From: Strigomonas culicis
Taxonomy: Eukaryota; Euglenozoa; Kinetoplastea; Trypanosomatida; Trypanosomatidae
Direction: 5' to 3'
Assembly: GCA_000482145.1 (NCBI GenBank)
Contig: AUXH01000162.1
Location: 1-33,114, forward strand
DNA: 33,114 nt
Part shown: piece after piece, positions 16,442 to 25,141 of the stretch
Numbering within the stretch: position 1 is the stretch's first letter
Layout of the letters: every line of letters begins with the position of its first letter
Notes under the pieces: model-generated
What the model was told of the DNA's origin: nothing
Database searches by the model: none
The model's input: the letters and a program-made list of their open reading frames with translations, nothing else
Position numbers and translations under genes: made by a program

Positions 16442-17569
16442 TCAGGCCGCTGCCGCCTTCGCCTTCTGGCGATCGACCACATCCCTGTAGAAGCGCCGGA
16501 TGAACGCGATGGCCTCGTCCACCTCGTCCGTAAAGCACATTTGGTCAATTTCCCGCTGCGAGATGACACCGTAGTCCGAGAGCGCCTGCCAGTTCACGAC
16601 GGTCTGCCAGAACTGCTTTCCGAAAAGCACCACCGGCAGGTTGGGAATCTTCTTTGTCTGCTTCAGCGTCAGTAGCTCGAAGAGCTCGTCCATCGTGCCA
16701 AAGCCGCCCGGCGCGACGATGATGCCGCGGCAGGAGTACATCATCCAGAACTTGCGAGAGAAGAAGTAGTGGAACTCAAAGGCGAGGTCATCCGACACAA
16801 AAGGGTTGAGCCCCTTCTCGAAGGGGAGGCTGATGCCCATGCCGATCGTCTTGGTGCCGGCCACGGAGGCTGCGCCCTTGTTGGCCGCCTCCATAAAGCC
16901 GGGGCCGCCGCCGGTGGTGACGACGAGGTCGTTGATCTTATGCCGCAGCACCATCTCCGGCGGCGGGGACCGCGTCGTGGGGCTGCCACCGGGGGCCGCG
17001 TGGCGCGGCGGCTCGAGCGGCGCCTCCTCGGGGTACACCTCGGCGAGGTTCACGTTGAAGTAGTCCGGCATCGACTGGAAGGTTTCGCTGACGAGTGCCG
17101 CTTCCCGCTGCGCGAAGAGCGCGATCTCCCGCGCGAGGATCTCTGCCTTCTGCACCCACACGCACATCCACTCCGTTTTGCGCAGATTCTCAATCTCACC
17201 GGCGACCGTGTCGGCCTGCGCCGCGGCCTGCCGCTGCTCGGCGGGGTCCGTGAAGTGCTGCTGCTGGGCGAGGAGTTCCGCGCGCTGGGCCTCCAGCCCG
17301 CACAGCGTCCGCGCGTACTGCTCCGGCGTCATGGCGCGCGCGCTGCCAAAGAAGAGCACCGTCGAGCGGATATAGTTGCGCTGCAGCCGCACCTTGGGCT
17401 CCTCGAACTCGCAGAGGACGCGGATGAGCCGCCCCTCGCGCGACGCGAGAAAGGCATCGCTCTTGTACGACTTGGTGGTCGGCTTCAGACAGCGGCCGGT
17501 CGCATCCTCGTCCTTCTGGATGTACGGCGAGAACTTCGCGCTCAGGTTCAGACTGTTGGGAGAGGGCAT
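16442..17569 (-). CDS. LOG-family ('possible lysine decarboxylase') nucleoside-5'-monophosphate phosphoribohydrolase-like protein
   Basis: 375 residues from ATG 17569-17567. The Rossmann-type LOG core is clear: FFGSAR (73-78), GGGPGFMEAANKGA (220-233), then SRKFWMMYSCRGIIVAPGGFGTMDELFE (split: SRKFWMM 271-277 and PGGFGTMDE 287-295). PGGxGTxxE and the upstream Arg (R272) form the nucleotide-binding and catalytic site in LOG enzymes, so the active site looks intact. In plants LOG releases free cytokinin base from its ribotide; bacterial relatives cleave AMP or other nucleotides to base and ribose-5-phosphate. The old 'lysine decarboxylase' label is not supported biochemically. Unusually, FGSAR and GGGPG are about 140 residues apart because of a charged helical insert. 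Upstream in-frame residues to 17806 are Phe/Ile-rich and lie beyond the acceptor AG at 17613-17614, so they are excluded. Confidence 0.92.
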   Translation of the reverse strand: MPSPNSLNLSAKFSPYIQKDEDATGRCLKPTTKSYKSDAFLASREGRLIRVLCEFEEPKVRLQRNYIRSTVLFFGSARAMTPEQYARTLCGLEAQRAELLAQQQHFTDPAEQRQAAAQADTVAGEIENLRKTEWMCVWVQKAEILAREIALFAQREAALVSETFQSMPDYFNVNLAEVYPEEAPLEPPRHAAPGGSPTTRSPPPEMVLRHKINDLVVTTGGGPGFMEAANKGAASVAGTKTIGMGISLPFEKGLNPFVSDDLAFEFHYFFSRKFWMMYSCRGIIVAPGGFGTMDELFELLTLKQTKKIPNLPVVLFGKQFWQTVVNWQALSDYGVISQREIDQMCFTDEVDEAIAFIRRFYRDVVDRQKAKAAAA

Positions 17570-18040
17570 TTTTTTGTTGTTCTTCCTTTTCTGTTTATAG
17601 TTTGTTAAACCACTGTCAGGATCAATGATAAAAAAGAAAAAAAAAAGAGGATTGTGAATGATAAGGATAGTAAAAGAAGAATAATAAATACTTGAGTATA
17701 GCTCACTCTTTATATATGGTTGACAAAGAAAGAGATACTGGATGAGGAAAAAAAAAGGAATGCCAATACCATGATGATGGGGATATGCTCCAAACACCAT
17801 AGGCACGTAAGGATACTTTCCTACGCGCAGCTCTCAGTGGTTGTAACCTTATCTTTTTTTATTTTTTCGCTTCATATAGTAATATTAGAGAATCCTACGA
17901 ACAATAGAACAAAACAACAACACGTGTTTTTTTCTTTTAAGCTACAATAATAAGAATAAGAATATAAATTCACTTTTTTTGTAGTTTTTATATTGTTTTT
18001 TTTTTAGTTTATATATATATATGTATATATACCTTTCCTT
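17570..18040. other. Spacer between the cytochrome b5 reductase-like gene and the LOG-family gene
   Basis: AT-rich spacer with a TA-rich microsatellite near 18008-18030 just after the reductase stop, and the LOG-family acceptor near 17613. No additional gene is supported. Confidence 0.6.
17613..17656 (-). promoter_or_regulatory. Candidate spliced-leader acceptor for the LOG-family gene
   Basis: On the minus strand CCTC followed by long T/C runs (about 17656-17624) precedes AG at 17614-17613. The leader is about 43 nt and lacks an upstream ATG. Confidence 0.6.
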
Positions 18041-18916
18041 TCAGTACTTAAACACCTGATCTTCTGTGTATCCCAGCTCGCGCAGCATACCGGCGAGAGG
18101 GCCCTGCATAGGCGGCTTCCCCTGTTGAAAGAGCTTGTCGCCGCTGATGGCCTGCAGCATCGGGGGCGGGCCGCAGATGAGGATCTTCGTCTGCTTCTCA
18201 CCCGGCTTCGGCATGAAGGTCTGGATCATCTCCTTGTTCACATAGCCTATGCCGCCGAGCCAGCGGTGCGGCACCTCTAGCAGTGTCAGGTACATGTGGA
18301 AGTTGTTGTAGACTTTCTGCATCTCCGTCAGCTCGTTCGCGAGGAGGATATCCCGACGCTGGTTGTTCGCAAAGATCAGCGACACGTTCGTCTTGTCCTT
18401 CGGGTTTTCTAGAATGGTCTGGATGACCTGGTACATGGGCGCGATGCCGGTGCCGCCGGCGATCATGCCCACGTGCTTCCACATGTTCGCCTTGTAGGGG
18501 AACTTCTCGAAGGGCCCCTTCATGAGTAGCTCGTCGCCCACCTGCATGCTGAAGAGGTGGTGGCCCATCTTGCCCTTGGGGTACTTCCTCACCAGCAGCT
18601 CGAAGGAGCCCTTGGTACGCTGCGACGTGATGGGCGTGTACGGGCGCAGCACGTCCTTGCCCTCGCCGTCCGTGAACTTCGCGACGACGCAGGATGCGAC
18701 CGGCATCGAGAAGTGGTCCTCCGACGACGGCAGTGCGAAGACGAAGCGCCGCGTGTCATGCGACTCGTAGCGCGAGCTCACGAGGCGGTACGCCTGGAAG
18801 GCATCCGGAGTGAAGGTGCCGGTCGGTGCCGCGGCGGCCATCGCCGGGAGGTGGCTGTAGGTGGCGGCGCCGGCGCCCGCTAGAAGGCCGAATAACGCGC
18901 TCGTCAAGAACCCCAT
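18041..18916 (-). CDS. NADH-cytochrome b5 reductase-like FAD oxidoreductase
   Basis: 291 residues, the size of a membrane-type cytochrome b5 reductase. An N-terminal hydrophobic helix (about 3-22) probably anchors it to the ER or outer mitochondrial membrane. The FAD domain (about 35-145) has RPYTP (91-95), which in this family contacts the FAD phosphate/isoalloxazine, and KGPFEKF (133-139). The NADH domain (about 146-291) has GGTGIAPMYQ (154-163) and CGPPPML (248-254), the pyridine-nucleotide motifs. The C-terminus VFKY resembles the usual VFKF, where an aromatic stacks near the flavin. It should pass electrons from NADH to cytochrome b5 for desaturases, sterol synthesis or similar reactions. 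The ATG at 18914-18916 starts directly at the anchor; the 33-residue in-frame extension to 19015 is basic, unlike a conserved N-terminus. Confidence 0.95.
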   Translation of the reverse strand: MGFLTSALFGLLAGAGAATYSHLPAMAAAAPTGTFTPDAFQAYRLVSSRYESHDTRRFVFALPSSEDHFSMPVASCVVAKFTDGEGKDVLRPYTPITSQRTKGSFELLVRKYPKGKMGHHLFSMQVGDELLMKGPFEKFPYKANMWKHVGMIAGGTGIAPMYQVIQTILENPKDKTNVSLIFANNQRRDILLANELTEMQKVYNNFHMYLTLLEVPHRWLGGIGYVNKEMIQTFMPKPGEKQTKILICGPPPMLQAISGDKLFQQGKPPMQGPLAGMLRELGYTEDQVFKY

Positions 18917-19042
18917 CCTTCTTTTTTTATTTATTCTCTTTTTTTTTGTTGTGTGGTTTATGATATAAACCCTATGATAACGAACTAGTGCTAAGTGGTG
19001 ATGCACGGACGACACGTGTGCACCCGCTGATCGATAATCAAA

Positions 19043-19073
19043 CTAGAAGGAAAAAAAAACGGAAACAGAAGAA
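19043..19073 (-). promoter_or_regulatory. Candidate spliced-leader acceptor for the cytochrome b5 reductase-like gene
   Basis: On the minus strand a T/C-rich tract (about 19073-19046) ends in TTCTAG, with AG at 19044-19043. The leader would be about 126 nt with no upstream ATG. The leader also contains T/A runs close to the start codon. Confidence 0.45.
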
Positions 19074-20122
19074 ACAACTAAAAAAAAGAATTTACAATCC
19101 TACGTTTGCTTTTTTCATAGCATCAATGAATGATCGAGACAGAGAGAAGAGAGAAAGAGAGCAAGAGAGAATGCTTGCCCTGGTCTCAAGAGCATAACAC
19201 TTCAACACAGAGATAAAAGCTATATAATAGCAGAATGGTAAAAGAGGGTTTCATACTTTTTTCATTTTCCTTTCTCTACGGATTCCATCTAGAAACGGTT
19301 ATCGATAATAAATTATCATTATATTAAAATAATATATTCCTTTTCTCTTCCTTTTTTTCTTTTCTCTTCTTCGTTTTTTTTTTCCCATCACATTTGTGAT
19401 TTGTGAAGAAAAGTCAGTGAGCAAATGGCAAAGAAGGCAAGCATGCGGAAGGTGGAATATACATAATAATAAACAACAACAAAAAACAAAAACAAAAGAA
19501 AAACAAAAAAAAGGGAAAACAGAAAACGTTAAAACAACACAATGAAAACAACAACAATGACAACAAACAATGCAAAATAATAATAATAGTAATGATAAAA
19601 CAGAAGTAATAATGTGATTGTATTCCGAAGAATAACATTACTGTTATTACTATTGAATTGTTGTTGTTCCTTTTTTTTGTTTATTGTTCTATTTAAAATG
19701 GATTATTAAACGTTTTGAAAATAAAACTCAAGCACTTTTTTTTAGTTTTTATTGTTATCTTGTCGGTTGTGCGTGAGGCGCAGTGTATACGGTGAAAGAC
19801 GCCAATTCGTACGGTAGGTAGGTGTATAAATGTTTATTAATCATTTTCATTATTTTTTTTCTTTCGTATCGCGTGTATATACATCTGAATTTGTTTTTCT
19901 CATTTAATAAACGCGCAAAAAAAAAGAAAAAAATAAACAATATGGGTCTAGCTGTCAATACAGCGAGAAAAACAAATGATCATGCAAAAGGGCTAGACTG
20001 ACTGACTGACAGACGACAACAACAACAAAAAAATGTAAATGTACATTATGGGGAGCACACTCAGATAAAATATAAAAATATATATTCTGTTTTTTTTTTC
20101 TTGCAGTTATTTATTCATTTGT

Positions 20123-20150
20123 TGTGTGTGTGTGTGTGTGTGTGTGTGTG
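20123..20150. repeat. (TG)14 microsatellite
   Basis: Perfect dinucleotide run, (CA)14 in the transcript, in the predicted 3' UTR of the eIF4G-like gene about 240 nt after its stop. Confidence 0.9.
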
Positions 20151-20387
20151 ACGTTGAGCAGCATGTCTTTAGTAGCCTTAGTATTGTTGCAGATAAGCAT
20201 GTATTTATGTATTCTTATTCTTATTGTGATACTCTTTTTCGAATAATTGACGCAAAAAACAAAAATGAAAAGAGAACGAAAAAAAAAAGGAAAAAGTAAG
20301 CTATTACCGCTGTTGTATAAAAAAGCAAGCAATAAAGTAAAAAAGAAAAACGGAAAAGAGAAAACAAACACACGCACCCGATAATAG

Positions 20388-23300
20388 CTAACTGAGATGT
20401 GTGAGCATCAACTTCAGTGGCACCTCACTGTCCGCAACGCTGTTGTGGTAGTTTTTGTAGAGGTTAGCGAGCAGCAGCTGGCGCTCCGCCTCCTCCTGGC
20501 CGACTCCCAGCACCTCCACCGTCTTCGGCACCGTGCCGCTGCCCTCCAGCAGCCGCAGCACGTCCAGCACAATGGTCTTCTCGCCCACGATGGCGGGCGC
20601 CTCGCCGCCCTCCGCCGCGCGCGGGCAGCACCAGCGGCTGAAGGTCAGCCGCAGCTGCCGCACGCGCGCCGGCTTGCGCACCGGGGCGCCGCCCTTGCTG
20701 AAGAGCGTGCTGCCGCCGCGCAGCTGGATGGAGTAGAAGAGCACCAGCTCCAGCACCACCGCGGCGCTCAGCGCCGCGTTTGCGAAGGCGGCCGGCGGCA
20801 TCGCCTCCTCTGCCGGGGCTGCATCCTTGCGCCGCTTGCCGTGCGGCGCGGCGGTCGGCTGCTGCTGGACGTACAGATCCACGTAGTGCTTCTTCGCCGC
20901 CGCGAGAACCGCATCCGCGTCAGCGCTCGCGAGCAGCGGGTCGCCGTAGCGGCACGTGCAGTGCGCGACGAGCACCGCGGCGGCGACCTTCATGAGATGC
21001 ACCGCCATTGCGGTGAGCGACGGCGGCGCGGCCGCGGTGGCGAGCCCGATGAGCTCCGCCAGCAGCTCGTCATGTGGCGTCGCGGGCGGCGGGGCGTTGC
21101 CGTGGTGGTGGTGGTGGCCGGCGCCGCCCTCCGCGGCCCGCTGCTGCCGCACGCGGCGGTCGTGCGCCTCCGTGCGGAGCCGCTTGAAGAACTGCAACTC
21201 GACGTCGTCCGCGACCTTGGGCAGGCTGAAGCACTGCGTCAGCGGGTCGTAGCGCTGCGTCTGGGTGATGCTGTCACCCAGCGGGCTCGCGCGCAGGGTC
21301 GGTGTCAGCGGCGTGCCGCTGCGGCTGCCGCGGCGCTGGCTCGGCGTGCCGCTGCCCGAGGCGGCGGCCGCCGCGAGCTCCTCCTCTTCCGCGGAGGGGC
21401 TCGTGGACAGGAAGTAGGCGAGCATGCGGAAGCGGCTGAAGCCGGCGGCGCGCACGACGCCGAGGAGGCGGCAGCACGGCGGGACGGCCGGCGCGGGGTC
21501 GCGCAGCTGCGTGAGGATGGCGCCGCACGCGATCTGCGCGCCCTTCGCGAGCGTCAGCATCTGGTCCGCGCCCTGCGCGGTGGTGAGCTGCAGCAGCATC
21601 ACGTTGAAGAGCCCGGGGTGCAGCAGTCCCTGCACCGCGTCCGCCCGAGGCAGCGCGGCCGCCTCGGGGCTGTAGCCGTTGCGCACCATCTGTGCGATGT
21701 TGTCGAACATGCGCGGGCACTCGTCGTAGCGCGCGTTCTCGACGTCGAAGCTGGCCCACTCCAGCACCGCCTGCTGCAGCTCCGGGAGGGGCAGCGACGG
21801 ACAGTTGCGGAGCAGGAGGTCCAGCAGTGCCGGCACGTAGGCGCGCTTCGCGAAGAGGGTCGCACTCGCGTTTGCCTGCCGCAGCCACCACGTCAGCGCC
21901 AGCACCTGATTGCAGCGGCTGATGGAGTTGAAGAAGCGGAGGACAGTTGCGTCGTCCGCGTTCTGCGACGGGTTGTAGCTCATCATGAGGCTGTGCACCA
22001 CTTCCTGCAGGTTGATTTTACCACCGCCGCCGTCCGGCGTGTGCGCGCTGCTGGGCGACCCGTCGGCGCCGCTGTGCGAGCTGGAGTTGCTGAACAGGTC
22101 GGCGGACGCGAAGAGAGGCGTGGCGGACCGCTTCTCCGCGGCCGGGCCCTGATGGGGGCTCAGCGACGACGGCGAGAAGGGAGCCGGCAGCTGCTGTTGC
22201 TGCTGCTGTTGGGACGGCGGGGCCGGCGGCGGCGGCGGTGGGGTCTGCGTGCTCGTCTTCTTCTCCGCGGCGGCCGGCGCCGCCTTGGACGCCGGCGGCG
22301 GCGGGGTGTGCGCGGGGAGCTTCGCCGCCGCGGCGGGCGGCGCCGTCGCGACGGCCGCGGCGCTCGCGTTGGCGTTGCGCAGCTGCGCGGACTTGGGCGA
22401 CGGGATGACCGGGCTGCCGCCCTTGCGCGGGGCGCCGGCGGGGGCGAGCAGCGCAGCGGCGTTGCGGGGCTTGGGTACGTAGACGATGGGCGTGCTGGCG
22501 TTGGAGCCCCCGAGGTACTCCGCCTCGTCGAAGCTCACCGCGCTCATGTTGACCTCACTCGTCGCGCTGCTGAGGAGCGTCTTTGCGCCGCCCGGCGGGT
22601 TGGCGTTGCTGGCGGTGTTGTTGTTGCTGCTCGCGCTGCCGCCGTGCTTGCCCGTGGTGTTGGCCACGTAGCTGCTCGACATGGAGAGCGCGCTCGCGCT
22701 GTTCTTCATGTGCGATGGCGACACTGCGGACCGCTTGGGCGTCGCGGCCGCCGGCATGTGCACGGCGAGATTGCTGGTGCTGTGCGCGCCGGTCATCTTC
22801 TTGCCGGTGAGGCTCGTGCCGGCGGACGACAGCGACAGCAGCGGCGTGTCGCAGCCGTAGGATTCCGACATCTCCTGCTGCACCTTGTCCTCCGGCACCC
22901 ACTTGTGCTTCTTGTTGGAGTCCATCAGGTTCATCATGAGGAACTGGATGCGCTTGTGGTTGTGCGAGAGCTCGATCGTCTTCGCCACCGCGAGGAAGTG
23001 CGCGAGCACGTCGGGGTGGTGCTCGCGGAGGAGGTCGCCGACCGTCTCGATGAGTGTCACGAAGCACTCGAAGATGTAGTCGTCGCGTTCGTTCGGCGCG
23101 TCGGGGTCATACCGCCCGACGAGCAGCTCCAGGATCTGCACAATCACATGGTCCGTCACGAGGTCCTTCTTGAAGAGCTCGCCGACAAAGCGCACGTTGC
23201 CGACGACGCGATTCTTCAGCCGCATGCGCTTTTGCTCCACCTCTTCCGGCTCATAGGGCTTCCCCGTCGTGCGGTCGACCGTGTCGTCGGCGGTGAGCTC

Positions 23301-24338
23301 GATGGGCTTGTTGAACTGTTCCTCGCAGATGAGCATCAGCTCGCGGTGCATGCGGTTGCTGAGGAGCCGGTCGCGCAGCTCCACCTCGAGCTGATTCTCC
23401 TGCTCGTTCATGGTGCACAGCTCCGCCACGAGCTGTGCATACATGCCGCTGTAGTGCTGCTCCTGCACCGCCTTGTCAAAGAACACCTTCACCACCTCGC
23501 GCAGCTCGCCGTCGTCGATCTGGCGCAGCGGCAGCTCCTTCAGCTCGGCGCGCAGCTCGTTGTACTTCTCCGCCGTGATGCGGCTGAGGACGGACATGAC
23601 CTTGTGGTGCGTCTGACGCACCTGCTTCGTGCGCATCGGCTTCGTCTTCAGCCCGCTGCCCATCGCCGCGCGAGAGGGGTTGCCCGCCGCGGCCTCGGCC
23701 ACCTCGTTCATGGACAGCTCCAGGTGCTTGGGCACCTTCAGCGCCTGATTGTGGTAGAACATCCGCACCGCCCAGTGCATGACCCCGTACGGCGTGTGCG
23801 ACGCGTCCTTGCGCACGCAGAGGAACATGTCGAGTGGGTAGCGGCACCGGTCCGTCGCCTCGTCGGTGAAGGTGTGGAAGAAGGGCGTCACCGGCGTGCT
23901 GAGGGGCGAGAAGATGCCGCTCAGTGAGGCGCTGCTGCTGCTACACGCGGGCAGCTGCAGCTTCGACGACAGCATCGGCGGCGGCGGCGGCGCGCGCGCC
24001 TCCTCCGCCGGCCGCATCTCCGGCGTGAGGCCGAGCGCCGGCGGCGCGATGGGCGTGGGTCGGCCCGACTCACTCGCGCTCGTGCTCGCGGTGCGCACCG
24101 CTGTCGGCGCGAAGTGCATCGGCGCGGCGCCGGCGGCGGCGCTCAGCCCGGCGGGGATGAAGGGCTTCGCACTGATCGTCAGCTTCGTGCGGGGTGCCTC
24201 GGGCGTGCGGGTGGCGGCCCCAGCCGCGGCAGGGGCCGGGGCGGGCGTGGGCGCCGCTCGGCGCTTCAGCTTGGGCGGCCGGAAGGGGCTCATGATGCGC
24301 AGCTCACGCTCCATGTAGAAGGGCTCGGCTTGAAGCAT
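20388..24338 (-). CDS. eIF4G-like translation initiation factor with MIF4G domain
   Basis: 1316 residues. The N-terminus (1-150) is Pro/Ala/Ser-rich with FYMERELRI (7-15), a near match to the eIF4E-binding YxxxxL-phi motif, and KLTISAKPFIP (52-62), a near match to the PAM2 motif that binds the MLLE domain of poly(A)-binding protein. The MIF4G HEAT domain spans about 245-480: typical helices include VMSVLSRITAEKYNEL (247-262), then FVGELFKKDLVTDHVIVQIL (384-403), YIFECFVTLIETVGDLL (421-437) and RIQFLMMNLMDSNKKHKW (463-480). That domain recruits the eIF4A helicase. Residues about 500-770 are low complexity with a short poly-Gln run. The C-terminal 540 residues look helical (a second HEAT-like region) with an inserted His5 run. 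Trypanosomatids carry five or more EIF4G paralogues; the length suggests one of the large ones, but I cannot assign it. A scaffold role in cap-dependent translation is the likely function. Confidence 0.9.
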   Translation of the reverse strand: MLQAEPFYMERELRIMSPFRPPKLKRRAAPTPAPAPAAAGAATRTPEAPRTKLTISAKPFIPAGLSAAAGAAPMHFAPTAVRTASTSASESGRPTPIAPPALGLTPEMRPAEEARAPPPPPMLSSKLQLPACSSSSASLSGIFSPLSTPVTPFFHTFTDEATDRCRYPLDMFLCVRKDASHTPYGVMHWAVRMFYHNQALKVPKHLELSMNEVAEAAAGNPSRAAMGSGLKTKPMRTKQVRQTHHKVMSVLSRITAEKYNELRAELKELPLRQIDDGELREVVKVFFDKAVQEQHYSGMYAQLVAELCTMNEQENQLEVELRDRLLSNRMHRELMLICEEQFNKPIELTADDTVDRTTGKPYEPEEVEQKRMRLKNRVVGNVRFVGELFKKDLVTDHVIVQILELLVGRYDPDAPNERDDYIFECFVTLIETVGDLLREHHPDVLAHFLAVAKTIELSHNHKRIQFLMMNLMDSNKKHKWVPEDKVQQEMSESYGCDTPLLSLSSAGTSLTGKKMTGAHSTSNLAVHMPAAATPKRSAVSPSHMKNSASALSMSSSYVANTTGKHGGSASSNNNTASNANPPGGAKTLLSSATSEVNMSAVSFDEAEYLGGSNASTPIVYVPKPRNAAALLAPAGAPRKGGSPVIPSPKSAQLRNANASAAAVATAPPAAAAKLPAHTPPPPASKAAPAAAEKKTSTQTPPPPPPAPPSQQQQQQQLPAPFSPSSLSPHQGPAAEKRSATPLFASADLFSNSSSHSGADGSPSSAHTPDGGGGKINLQEVVHSLMMSYNPSQNADDATVLRFFNSISRCNQVLALTWWLRQANASATLFAKRAYVPALLDLLLRNCPSLPLPELQQAVLEWASFDVENARYDECPRMFDNIAQMVRNGYSPEAAALPRADAVQGLLHPGLFNVMLLQLTTAQGADQMLTLAKGAQIACGAILTQLRDPAPAVPPCCRLLGVVRAAGFSRFRMLAYFLSTSPSAEEEELAAAAASGSGTPSQRRGSRSGTPLTPTLRASPLGDSITQTQRYDPLTQCFSLPKVADDVELQFFKRLRTEAHDRRVRQQRAAEGGAGHHHHHGNAPPPATPHDELLAELIGLATAAAPPSLTAMAVHLMKVAAAVLVAHCTCRYGDPLLASADADAVLAAAKKHYVDLYVQQQPTAAPHGKRRKDAAPAEEAMPPAAFANAALSAAVVLELVLFYSIQLRGGSTLFSKGGAPVRKPARVRQLRLTFSRWCCPRAAEGGEAPAIVGEKTIVLDVLRLLEGSGTVPKTVEVLGVGQEEAERQLLLANLYKNYHNSVADSEVPLKLMLTHLS

Positions 24339-25141
24339 GGCGGCGGTGGTGGGATGTATTTGAATGGAGCTTTTTTGTTTTACTTTTTAAGAGTGTTATT
24401 ATGGTCTTTGTACGTATGAAGATGCGTAGTTAGCTGTGATATATGCTGTTTATTTATGTATATATATATATATTTTAGTATTTGTATTCTTCTTTATTAT
24501 CTTTCTTTCCTTTTCGTGGTTGAGTTACCTTTAAGTATCACCAAGATATATAATGGAGAACAATAAATGGATGAAAGCTTTTTCTTAATAATAAGTGCGC
24601 TCTCACAACGAGTATTATCTTTTTTTTCTTATGAATTATTAGTTTTTTTTTTCCTTTATGGTTCTTGTGTTTTTATAGACAAAGAAACCTGTTTTTTTTT
24701 TTTTGTGCTTGTAAGCGGCACGAATAGGGAAAAAAAATAATAAAAAGAGCGAGAGGGAGAATCAAATAATGAATGAAACAGCACCCAAAAAAGAGAAAAC
24801 TGGAGTAGTTATACGGACTGGAGAAGAAACGAAAAAAAGAAAACATTAATAGAGTAAGCGAGAGGAAAAAAAAGAGAGTGAGAAAGTGAGGGAAAAAAAG
24901 AGACAATACATCATTTCGTTGTGTGTAAACATACATAAACAGGAGACAACAAGCCAGCAAGCAAAACAACAACAACAAAAACGATGAAAGCGAAAGATGA
25001 ACAAAACAGAATGCGTATCTACAAAAAAAAAAAACGACAAGAGCCCACACAACTGTAAAGATAACCATGCGGTTCATTATACATGAGAGAGAGAGAGAGA
25101 GAGGCACATCCCAGAAACGCGTACCCGCTCCGCGCGGCGGC
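24339..25141. other. Spacer holding the long leader of the eIF4G-like gene
   Basis: The half next to the eIF4G gene (24339-24707) is AT-rich with no minus-strand ATG. The half next to the 611-aa gene (24720-25105) is almost entirely purine on the plus strand, i.e. one long U/C-rich stretch in the transcript, including a (GA)n run at about 25084-25102. No gene is seen; the Phe-rich short ORFs here reflect poly-T. Confidence 0.6.
24708..24750 (-). promoter_or_regulatory. Candidate spliced-leader acceptor for the eIF4G-like gene (distal)
   Basis: No pyrimidine tract lies within about 350 nt of the ATG. The nearest strong tract on the minus strand (about 24750-24722) precedes AG at 24709-24708, giving a leader of about 369 nt. 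Another AG after a strong tract is at 24819-24818 (leader about 479 nt). Confidence 0.4.

Larger units (their letters stand above)
18917..20387. other. Long AT-rich spacer (3' UTR of eIF4G-like gene plus reductase leader)
   Basis: About 1.47 kb with no credible gene. It contains A/T homopolymers, AAC/AAT triplet stretches (about 19460-19600), a GACT tetranucleotide run (about 19996-20010) and a perfect (TG)14 microsatellite at 20123-20150. Translations of short ORFs are Phe/Leu/Ile strings. Most of it is probably the long 3' UTR of the eIF4G-like mRNA. Confidence 0.6.

Noticed and set aside
16442..17569. 'Lysine decarboxylase' as the function of this gene
   Set aside because: PGGxGTxxE and GGGPG motifs define the LOG phosphoribohydrolase family; there is no PLP-binding lysine motif of true decarboxylases.
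20397..23927. 1176-codon plus-strand open frame
   Set aside because: Exactly opposite the eIF4G-like gene; Arg/His/Val-rich translation with no domain motif, explained by GC-rich third positions of the minus-strand gene.
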